Shown here: positions 55,001 through 64,000 of the stretch, piece by piece
Layout: every line of letters starts with the position of its first letter
Numbering within the stretch: position 1 is the stretch's first letter
Assembly (NCBI GenBank): GCA_022606135.1
Contig: JABYQN010000007.1
Span: 1,860,001 to 1,924,000, forward strand
DNA length: 64,000 nt
Direction of reading: 5' to 3'
Source of the DNA: Fomes fomentarius
Lineage: Eukaryota > Basidiomycota > Agaricomycetes > Polyporales > Polyporaceae
The notes under the pieces: generated by a model
Databases searched by the model: none
What the model saw: only the letters and a program-made list of their open reading frames with translations
What the model was told of the DNA's origin: nothing
Translations under genes and position numbers: made by a program

Positions 55001-56620
55001 TCACTCAACGTCTGGTAGAATAAATGTCACATTAGATAGAGCAGACGAAAAGTGGCTCGTCAGAACCCCTCCCCACTCTGAATTGTCCATCTCATGTTCT
55101 CTGTGCCTGAGCATACCCAAGTCGAGCAGGAATCGGGAGATAAGATTGGTAGTGAGTCTGAATGCACAATTCACGAATGAAATCAGTTGAAATTGCGCCG
55201 GAAGGTGTGGTCTGACGTACGCATCTCGAAACACGGCTACACACTGCCCCACGGGGCCCAGCGTTGTCTGCATATACTACTGTTATCAAGTTTGTGTACA
55301 GCAAAAGACGAATCGGAGGCACATACTTTGGTCCTCAACGCAAGTGTCGTAAGATTCAAGAGCATCGGTACGCTAGATGGTCGTTCAGTACTACCTGGAC
55401 AAGATCCTACCGAAACCACGCACATAAAGCATACCAGGCCTGTACAAGTTAAAGTTAAGTCACGGCGAAGTGCATGAACATGCAGCGACTGACCATTCGT
55501 AAAAAGAACTTCTGAAATACCATCGCATTGGCAGCCTAATCTGAGATTGGGATGTCCGCGATAGAGTTTTCTCAGTGTCAACACGAGAACTATCGAATCG
55601 GCAAAGATCATGGAGCCTTGAGCGACCCAGATCACTAGATACGGGAGCGTCTTGCAGATCAGTGATAGCAAAAAAGCGGACACTGCGAACACCACATACT
55701 GTGATACAGTTTTAGGTGAGATTTTTCAAGAATGACACTAGGACTCACCAGTGTAATACCACATGATACGCCGTGTCATCATTGACATTCTGCATGCACC
55801 GAGAGAGGGGGGGTCCGCTCACAAATTTTGAGTTCCTATCGAGGTACTGAAAGGGCCAAGTCATAAACGAGATACCACGGCCCCATACTTGCGGTTACTT
55901 ACTAAGTCGGGAACAACGTACATCGCACTCAGAAGAAACACGAGGATCGCGACAGGAACACTGTGATTTGAGAGGGCGTGTGCCCGGAACGCGGAGAATA
56001 CTTCAACCACGCATCAGTACAACGTATGTCTCACTGGCAGAAGTCCGATATCAGCGCGCACCTGCCCATGAAAAGTACGGCAAGAAGGTGAAGACCGCCT
56101 GAAATCCGGCTATGAGGTGACAGCTTGGGACGATCGTTCAACAATTGCTGAGAGATTGGAGGGAACGATGTAGGATAGAACACTCGTACCTCTAGGTGGA
56201 TTTAGACATCAGCGTAATATATACCAAAGCATAACTCGACTATGACTTACCTGGTTGCTCCGCGGTACAAATGATAAGAGCGCGAGCGCATATCCTATCA
56301 CCTGTATATAACGGTTGAAGATATGCAAAATCGCCATGAGACCGGGTTTATGCCGCCATACGACCTCAACCTCGATTCTCCAAGTGAGGATAATGTCGTA
56401 CAAGAGAACAGCTGTATGACAATAAGCCAATCAACCCTTCAGCAGCTGTTGGACGGCGGCCGTTACCTGTTGCAGAGACCTGACAAAATTGTAGTAGGTA
56501 ACTAGCCCAATCGTCATCATGTGACAAATTTCCTCTGTGTGATGGCGTCGCGACTTACAGATATCCCACATAGTCGATGAGGCCATCGTCGAAGCCGGAA
56601 TCGCCACTGACACTTGACAT
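55001..56620 (-). CDS. DUF6533-like multi-pass membrane protein of mushrooms
   Basis: A multi-exon gene. A likely start is at 56,620 (MSSVSGDSGFDDGLIDYVGY, exon to 56,559). The most diagnostic exon lies at about 56,410-56,290: VLLYDIILTWRIEVEVVWRH and MAILHIFNRYIQVIGYALAL, the pattern of the DUF6533 domain (YD..LT...E...VW followed by RY). Further hydrophobic exons follow at 56,030-55,560 (FADSIVLVLTLRKLYRGHP). The last exon includes TNLISRFLLDLGMLRH and stops at 55,001. Proteins of this family are predicted seven-helix membrane proteins expanded in Agaricomycetes with no known function. Exact exon borders are uncertain, and I could not join all exons in frame, so a damaged copy is possible. 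Confidence 0.6.
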
Positions 56621-57323
56621 CTGAACTGGAGCACGGGGAATTCGAGGAGGCGAACGGGCATGGCAGTGACACGGTACTGGTCTATATACGCTATGATTGT
56701 GCGGGCAATGATATGTATCATGCCTTACAGCCGCTCTTTCATCTGTGGAACAAGATGTGGGGAAGAAGTTGAGTTCCGCCCGCAGTGACTCCGCGACCAA
56801 AGATGGAATACTACGGTGGCTTGATCCCGCCGCATCGGCGCGATTGTAACCTAGAGCGGTGCTAGAAATGCCACAGACGGTGCGTCTGAAACAATGCCGA
56901 ATCACTTACGCGAGCTGGCATTGCCGCAAGGGTGAGCAGTGTCGGAGCCTCACGAGACGCGCGCGCGACATGGACGACGGTATCCAAACCTAGTAGGTGC
57001 TGTGCTGGGACAGCCATTGGTTTGGTGACCGTAGCATTGCATTGTGATAATCTCATGATGTGTATGCCCTGCCGGACGGTCCATCATGACATCCGGCAAA
57101 CGTCCGCGAACACTAGTGGCATCCGCCAGCCCCAAAAACGAGAAGGTATTACGACATCGAGCTAAGATATGGATGAGAGTCTCGGATGATTTGATGGTGT
57201 ATAGGTTGTAGTGTACCATGTATGTATAGCTACGTGTACTAGTCGTGATCAATAAGGCAATACTTTCAGCCTGTCCATTACTTGTATTTTCAGTCCGTCT
57301 GTGAATTCCACCAGCCCAACATT
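56621..57323. other. Intergenic region
   Basis: No gene or repeat recognised. Confidence 0.4.
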
Positions 57324-59164
57324 CTAAACCTGAGCCTCAGTCTTCGCCTTCGTCTCTGTCTCTGATGACGAATCCCCCGTCGGCATGGGAGGTGCGGGCC
57401 TACTAGGTGCGTACTTGCTCTTTCGCCGGAGGTAGCCACCATACTTCCGGAGGACGAACGGAGTCGGCATCATGACGAGCGCGATGCACCCCAGTAGGGT
57501 CGAAGCCCATCGCGGGTTCAGCTTCTCGTACATCTGGTTGGCAAAAAGGGGGAAGCCCGCGCCGAACAGCGAACGCACGACAGTCATAGACGACATTGCG
57601 CTCGCGGCGACGAACAGGTACGCGTCGATGGTGTAGTTGAAGAGACCGAGGAAGAGCAAGCTGATCGCGAAGCCCATTGGGAGGCCAGACAGGAGAGGGG
57701 CCCAGTACGAGACGGAGGGGAAGGATGTCCAGCCAAACCAGAAGAAGGAGATGGTATAAAGGGGAGCGGCGATGATAGAGACCCCTAGTCGGAACTCGGG
57801 TGGGACCGGCGCGGGGGCATATTCCTTCACCGCGGCGATGTAACGGGGGTTGAAATAGATGAGGTACACGACGACGCCCCCAACGCCGCCCACGAAAATC
57901 GGGAGGAACATAAGACCGGAAATTCCCGCGTTGAAGTGGTGGCCTTGGGAGAAGACGATGGGGTAGGACTCGAACAGAAGATACATGACGCCGTAGATGA
58001 ACTAGAATGCAGTAGAGTTAGCACCTACTCGAGATGAGACGGTGACATGGAGGGACTTACGCTCATGTACAACGTGATGGCCATGAGCATCGGTTCACGA
58101 AAGAGAATGACGAACGGACGACCGAAGGTATGCTTCATCCGCTGCCCAAACGCCATCTTGCTCCTTTCAAGCGGTGCCCAATAACGATCGTCGCCAGTCT
58201 CCTTCCTGATCTTTTTTGCACGCCTCACCAGAAGGACGGGGCTGCAGAACGATAGTCAGTACTTGGCCCACCAAATGACAGCATCAGAAACTTACACATA
58301 TGTCTCCGGAAGCGTGAAGATGATACCAATCAGACAGACACCCGCAAAAATTGTTTGCACCCAAAACACCCATTTCCACGAAGCTCCAGCGACGGTAATG
58401 AAACCGCTCACGGTTGGACCCAGCGATGGGCCGGCGAAAGGGGCAAGAGTGAACATCGCAAGCGCTTTGCCTCGAGTCTCGGCGTCCCAGATGTCGGAAA
58501 TGACAGCACTGTGAAAGAAAGAACTTGAGTATTGAATGTATCCAGCGTGTCGCAGAGAGAGACGACATACCCACTGTTAGCCAGAGGCGCGGCCGCAAAA
58601 GTGCCACCGATGAATCGGAAAGCAAGTAGGGCTCCCGTGTTTGGCGCAAGAGCGCACGCGACTTGGAATATTGTATAAACGAAGAAACTGACGATGAAGA
58701 CGGGTTTTCGCCCAAGTTGCTCCGATAAAGGGCCCCACACTAGAGGGCCAACGCAATATCCCGCGACGAAGAGTGAGATGGTGAGAACGGCTACCTCTGT
58801 GCTTAACGAGAACTCCTCAATAAGTTGACCAACGATTCCTGATGGCGCAGAGGACGCGAATGTGCTGGGGAAGATGGTCACGTCAGTCAGAAAAGAAGCG
58901 GAGATGGGAACGAAATATGGCGTACGCATTCAAGACCAACACGGCTGAGAACATTGTGATGTACCACCGATACCAGGAACTCCAGGTTTTGGGATTATCA
59001 GGATCGTCCGGAGCCATGGTGACCTCGAACGAGTCTACAGGCTTCTCTCCAGGTGCTGGGCCGTACGCTTCATGCTCGAACTCGGAGTTGATGTCAAGTT
59101 CTTCTGCGTGATCTTGGCTTTCGACGAAAGTCGGCGTGCGTGAACTACCGTCCGCGGCCGTCAT
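57324..59164 (-). CDS. MFS transporter, DHA1 (drug/polyamine:H+ antiporter) type
   Basis: Five exons (59,164-58,926; 58,864-58,571; 58,508-58,296; 58,241-58,061; 58,001-57,324) sum to 534 residues. An acidic cytosolic N-terminus (about 65 residues; PDDPDNPKTWSSWYRWYIT is the usual entry motif of fungal DHA1 proteins) leads to twelve predicted helices. The conserved loop 2-3 motif reads GPLSEQLGRKPVF and the motif C-like region LAPFAGPSLGPTVSGFI. Two blocks of six helices are separated by a cytosolic loop (KKIRKETGDDRYWAPLER). The tail is Ser/Thr/Lys-rich. It is a plasma-membrane exporter by family; the substrate cannot be told from sequence. Confidence 0.93.
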
Positions 59165-60631
59165 GAGGGACTGCGAGGTGCCTGGCTAGGCAGAAATTAA
59201 CGGGGAGAGTGGGTGCGGGAGAACCAAGACGGATTGGACGACTATATAGTATGTATTTGCATCTGAGGGGTGAGTACGATTGATCAGCAGCATCATGCGT
59301 ACGGTCCGTAAATTGAACATGGTGGTGGGGGTCAGCAAGATTCCGTAAGTTGAATCGTCGACAGAGATCTAGCATAGTCCAGATTGCACCATACCATATT
59401 TGTCCAGATGTCGTCTTCCGAGAGAGCAGGCGACATATACTTACTGGCACCGTGACCGTCTCTAGGGTACAGTTGTGCACAGCGCGATTCTACGAGCTCT
59501 CTGCACAAGATGTTGTCACAATCAAGAAATAAATGGGAGAGACTGCCGCGCAAGGCAGGTTGGACGAGCGTTGGTCTATAAGTTGGGATTCGAAGCCGAA
59601 AGTCTCAAGTCGGAGGCTGTGCTTGACTTGAGACGTTCCCACGCGAGTGATGCGGTCCCGTCGGACGCGCGGACTGGAGAGTGGCGCATTGTCGGCTTCG
59701 TCAGGCTCCGTCCGACCAGCCGGAGACGACCCACTACGTACCCACTGCGGCACTGATCTATCTACTACTCAGCAACTATGTACTGGACCGGATCTAGGTT
59801 CAGTGCATGCGATTCGTAAGGCCCTACCTGCTTACTCAGGACCTCAGATTGAGTATCATCATGATAGCAACATGATGGTAGTACTTATGTATCGTCACGC
59901 GCGGAAAAAACTCTTTGAACAGTTACAGACCCCACACAAGAACCGAACCTCGTTGCCGGCTTTTCAGTTCCCCCAAGCGTGAGCTCGCGTGAGACATGGC
60001 AAGGAGACAGAAAGAGGCGTTCAAGGCCATGGGCAACCAAAGACCTTCGGTATAAATATTGTCCTTGTCGCAGTCGTACGACGTTATCTGCGGACCAATT
60101 GGGTGCTCCGTAGCACTGAGAAGCGACGTTGCGCTGGGTTCAGTAGACGACACATATATAGTAGTCCTGGTGGTCGAGTAGACAACGAAGACCAGGCGTC
60201 AGGACTCAGAGTCATCCGAGTCCGTTGGAACTTGGGAACGCACTTGCCGATGAGCTCGAGGCGGAAGAGCGCAGTTGAGTGGAAAGTGCCCGAAGGACGT
60301 GAGCGGTCACCGCTCCCACCGCCGATCATGAGCACCTTCTTGCATTCGGATGCGCTAATGGATAACATTTGTGGCATAGAGCATACCAAAGTAGGGGGCG
60401 TACGTCTTGTAATTGTTTGACCCAATACCGTGAATTATCAATCCTAGTTCGCTAGACCTCAACGCGGTGGGAATTGTTTGTAGCAGATGTTACCCACTTC
60501 TAGGCGCTTCAGAATAAAGATATTACGTTGCCGTCGTCGCGCGCCTTGCATCAAATCGCGCGAGTGTCACATTTCATACTTTCGTTTAGTAGGAGAAGGA
60601 AAACGTACAGGTCCGAAACATGACGATAAGG
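59165..60631. other. Intergenic region
   Basis: About 1.5 kb with only short, unconvincing open frames on both strands. No gene, RNA or repeat recognised; it should contain the transporter promoter. Confidence 0.4.
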
Positions 60632-63231
60632 TCAGCGTCGAAAGCTCGCTCCTCGCTTTGGGGGACGACCACGACTCGCAGCTGGTGTTCGTGCTAGCTT
60701 CATAGGTGCCTCCTCCACACGGGACTTGCGCTCCCTCGTGCTTCGTCGCAAGACGAGGGGTGCGTCCAGCGTGGCGCGAGTTCGCTGGCGCTTGGAGGTC
60801 GCTGGCTCCTCGCCGTTCTTGCGTTTCGAGGGACCTGAGGTTTTATTAGGGGTACTGGGAGATCCAATTGAGACATGCGGCGTGACTGTCACGACTGTTG
60901 TCGGAATGTCAGGACTTTCGAGGAGATTGTCGAGTCTGTCATTCTGCCCCAAGTCGTTCTCCACGAGGAAGTTTGCCCAGAATGATTCGAGATGACTAGG
61001 GTCGGTCCACATGTCCACGCTGCCATCCTTTTGCGCTTTCTCCATGCTAGAGTGCATGTCCAGCACGGTAACCAGCCACTTCTGCAAGTGGGTCTGGAAC
61101 TTCACCCGCATAGTCATGTGCCTGTTTCCTATGTTGACGTCTTTGGCAGTGCCACCGAAAAGTTCCCCGTCCCATTCTTCGATTTGTTCAAAGAACGTCT
61201 CGATGAACTGCGTGAGTTCCTTCGGCTGAAGATTGTGGGGTAGGTGCAGCAGAGCAGTGTAGAGAACAACATAGACGAGAGACTCCATGTCGTCCTGTAG
61301 AGTATGAGTGGGATCTAGTTCTCTCAGCACTTTCGCTGACATGAACAACCAGGTGCCCTGCGAACATCGGTCAACTCGGGTATCAGACCGCCTCTGTAGT
61401 ACTTACAGCTCGCCCCGCCTCGATGGCACGTCCGTTCTTGTCGGTGCATGTTGAAGACTCCCAATCTACCAGGTACCCTCTTCGGACATCTCTATCCGAG
61501 CCAGGCTCCTTGACGAGTATGATGTTACCGACACTAATGTCCCTATGCAAACGAGAGTCGAGGCGTAGTGTTTCCTTCATCGCTGGGTAACGTGGTTGAA
61601 TATGCGTACGAGTGCTCATCCAAACTCACGTACCCTGATAAACGTCATACGTCGCATGGAGGAGTTCCTTTGTTCCACAAAAACGCCGCAGGCTATAACC
61701 CACGGTTCCAAGGATCATTCGGTAATGAACGTATACTGGCAAGTCTGGCCACTTTGTGTTAAGCGGAGACACCCAGGGTCGGTCACAGTAATTTGCTGAT
61801 CTAGTGCGGTTGAGCTGGGAGGCTATGCAAACATGAGTGAATGGCGTCCTTCTCTAGAGTCTGATGAAATACATACGTGAAGGCACTACCCCTGGCGTTA
61901 GGGGACCGTTGAAGATATCACCATGCAGTACGAACTCTGGCACGTTGCATACCTTCAATTCGTTGAGCTTGGCCAATATAGAACCTTCGTCGTCTTGAGC
62001 ATCACACCATGTGTCTTTGAGGAACACGACACGGTTGGTAGTGGTGCAGATAGCCCAATATGCTTTGGTTGATCGACCAGTAGGAGAGAGAGGGACACCA
62101 CGGGGCGAGACACAAGGTAACAATGGATCGTCCTTTCGACCCCGGGCCGTTGCGCCAAGACGTGAATGGCCATGACACGACCGCTCTCGTAGTGTTCGGA
62201 TACAGCTTTGAGTATATCTTCATCGTTGCGACCGGTTTGATCACGAACGTGTTGCGTTATGGCATCACGGTAGCGTACTTCCTCCTCGGGGGTAGCTGGT
62301 TGAACAGTGAGGTCATGCCCGCGTCCTATAGCAGAGGTGGCTGATAACCGCCAGATGAAATCGCAGAGGATGTCAGGTCGTTCACGGATGTCAAAAGCCT
62401 CCGTGATGACGACGCCGGAGCGGTCCCAACGACAGAGTCGAGCAGAGGAACCGGCCATGGTCATCGAGAAGACGAAGACACGTTGTTGACGGGCGAAATT
62501 TTCCGATACATGAGAGATGTGTTTGGCCAATGCTCTATGAAGACGAGATGCAAGCTCCGTGTCTTCAGGAAGTGATAGGAGGTTATGCGCGGTGCGTGGT
62601 TCGCCAGTCAATGGAGAGGGAGGATCAACGAAGAAGTCATAAGATGGGTCGGATTTGACCTCTATGAAGAACTCTGTATAGCCGAGCTCAACACGGGAGG
62701 TACGAGAAGAGCGCTGCACAGTGTCATAGTTTGCAGACGTATAGCAACAGATATGTGGTGAACTCGGGGAGAAGGGATTCCCATCCCGAGGTAACGGCGG
62801 ATGCTCGAAAGTGATACCGGGAGCACGCGCCTTGTGCTTAGTCCGTCTGGTAAGTGCTGCAACCTATAGCCAAGTTAGTAAATACGTCCGTTAATAAGTG
62901 CGAATAGTATTCATACCAATGGTTCGAATATGCCTGCAGGAGTAGTAGCACGAAACGGCACTTTGCGGAAGGCATATCTAGGAGAGCACATGCCCTCTTG
63001 GTCCGTTGCCAAAAGGAACTCGTCAAAGAACTCTTGAGGTGGCATAGGTCCCACTATTTAGCCCCGCGACTCAGGTATGTACCGTTTGTAACGCCGATAC
63101 ACTTCGCTCGGTTGGAAGCCCCGCGGTTGCAGCGAGTAATCGACGGCGAGCGGGCTGTCATAGACAACCTGCTCGGCCGTCCTCTTACTCAAAGGGCTGC
63201 TGGCCATTCAAACGCAGAGTGCCGCCGTGGG
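60632..63231 (-). pseudogene. FunK1 fungal-type protein kinase, damaged
   Basis: Kinase of the FunK1 family. Parts seen on the minus strand: an N-terminal stretch beginning MASSPLSKRTAEQVVYDSPL (63,200s); MPPQEFFDEFLLATDQEG (63,045); TEFFIEVKSDPSYDFF; a nucleotide-fold-like region (AYWAICTTTNRVVFLKDTWC); the catalytic loop LHRDISVGNIIL; LVDWESS in place of DFG; and a C-terminal lobe (GTWLFMSAKVLRELDPTH, DDMESLVYVVLYTALLHLP). A long basic tail (KRQRTRATLDAPLVLRRSTR) ends at 60,632. Two lesions are seen: an in-frame TAA at 63,058-63,060 between conserved YKRYIPESRG and IVGPMPPQEF, and a frame change within a CT-repeat near 62,083-62,096. A start at 63,045 would avoid the first but not the second. 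FunK1 kinases are expanded in mushrooms; their targets are unknown. Confidence 0.78.
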
Positions 63232-63539
63232 ATGGCGAGTGGGAGATACGGCGAGCAATAGTTGGACGGGTCCAAAAACGTTGTCAGGTGGAAGTTGACC
63301 ATGCGATTCACACGACCACCACCACGTGACGTCGTGACGAGGAGAAGCGCTTTCTGGAGAGTCAGGCGCCCGTGGTTCGACGCCGACGGCCGTCAATATT
63401 GGTAGGATGTAAGTATCCCTTTGCTCAGATGACCCAGCCATGACATATGTCGAGACATCGCCAGTACTTCTGGATCCTTCTAGGTAAGCCGCGCATTCTC
63501 TGATCCGGTGCCACTGTCGGCGTTATTGTGTGGCAGCGA

Positions 63540-64000
63540 AGTTCGCAGTGTCAGTGGTTATTACTATAACCTGTCCGCACCACGAGTATACGACCGGTGG
63601 ACGTCTCCACATGGACATCAGTGTGGGGAATATCATCCTGTACCGGGCGCACATAAACGAAGACAGGAGGGGATTCCTCGTAGACTGGGACCTTTCCTGG
63701 GAGGAAGGCACGCCAAACCCTCACACAAAGCACTGCAATTCAGTACGTACATCATACGGTCTGTGTGTAATAGACCAGAGTCGTTCACTTACATCTTGCA
63801 GGCGACATGGCAATTGACCTCTATTAACTTGCTTCTAGCTATCCCACGACCACATACTATCAGAGATGACATGGAGTCGATGCTCTGGGTCGTTCTGTAC
63901 AACAGCGTTCGCTGGCTCAAGCACAATCTGACCAACGAACAAACACGTAGCCTCCTGAACCACCTCTTTGATGAATATGCTCTATGGCAGGGTGTTCCTA
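63540..64000 (+). CDS. FunK1 kinase fragment, 5'-truncated and cut by window end
   Basis: An exon up to 63,742 encodes GGRLHMDISVGNIILYRAH and RRGFLVDWDLSWEEGTPNP. A 59-bp intron (63,743-63,801) follows, then ATWQLTSINLLLAIPRPHTI and DDMESMLWVVLYNSVRWLKH run off the edge. These are the catalytic loop, the DFG-like DWD and the C-lobe of FunK1. The catalytic HRD arginine is replaced by methionine (HMD). No N-lobe precedes it: the upstream DNA belongs to the opposite-strand FunK1 gene. It is probably a truncated copy, though an upstream first exon with other sequence cannot be excluded. Confidence 0.65.

Noticed and set aside
59165..60631. Short open frames on both strands between the transporter and FunK1 genes
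   Set aside because: No motif, splice pattern or family style could be recognised, so no gene is called.

Overview
The window is nuclear DNA of a filamentous basidiomycete, most likely an Agaricomycete (mushroom or wood-decay fungus). The evidence is many short GT-AG introns of about 50-65 bp, two FunK1 (fungal-specific kinase) genes, a DUF6533-type membrane protein, a GH131 glucanase with a CBM1 cellulose-binding module, and Copia, Ty3/gypsy and DDE transposons of mushroom type. The genus cannot be fixed from the sequence alone.

Positions 1-22.7 kb are a block of nested mobile elements. From left to right: a decayed minus-strand LINE (1-2258); a Copia element (2259-8031) whose 5' LTR holds a nested solo LTR of the same family, whose primer site matches the anticodon arm of initiator tRNA-Met, and whose genes are broken; relics of other LTR elements (8.0-10.6 kb), one split by a 273-bp MITE; a tRNA-derived SINE with a perfect 12-bp target duplication (10.67-11.07 kb); a tandem repeat of SINE-like units, one carrying a second MITE copy (11.4-12.99 kb); a minus-strand Ty3/gypsy element with its 3' LTR at 12,989-13,207, an extra uncharacterised gene between the chromodomain and the polypurine tract, and a 997-bp foldback element inside that gene; a 567-bp TA-flanked MITE (18,582-19,148); and a complete 2.89-kb TA-flanked Tc1/mariner-like transposon (19,616-22,505) with an intact, intron-bearing transposase that sits in a SINE-like copy.

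Positions 22.9-64 kb are ordinary compact gene territory. Genes: a multi-pass membrane protein resembling the DUF4203 family; a DHX33-like DEAH helicase; the ribosome-assembly GTPase BMS1; a Cep57/Ppc89-like spindle-pole protein; ribosomal protein eL14; a 65-residue orphan; the GH131-CBM1 secreted glucanase; a CSC1/OSCA-like channel with 17 exons; complex I subunit NDUFS4; the TORC2 subunit Rictor/Ste20; an old-yellow-enzyme-type oxidoreductase; a DUF6533-like membrane protein; an MFS transporter; and two FunK1 kinases, one damaged and one truncated by the window edge. Three gene pairs are head-to-head with short shared upstream regions: 24,816-25,241, 33,096-33,334 and 45,427-45,693. Three of the genes (DHX33-like, BMS1, eL14) serve ribosome production. 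Otherwise the neighbours have unrelated jobs, as is usual in fungi.

Exon coordinates given for the main genes were worked out by hand from splice signals, reading-frame continuity and family similarity. Most sum to an exact multiple of three. The repeat block was read by eye, so outer limits given as approximate are approximate.
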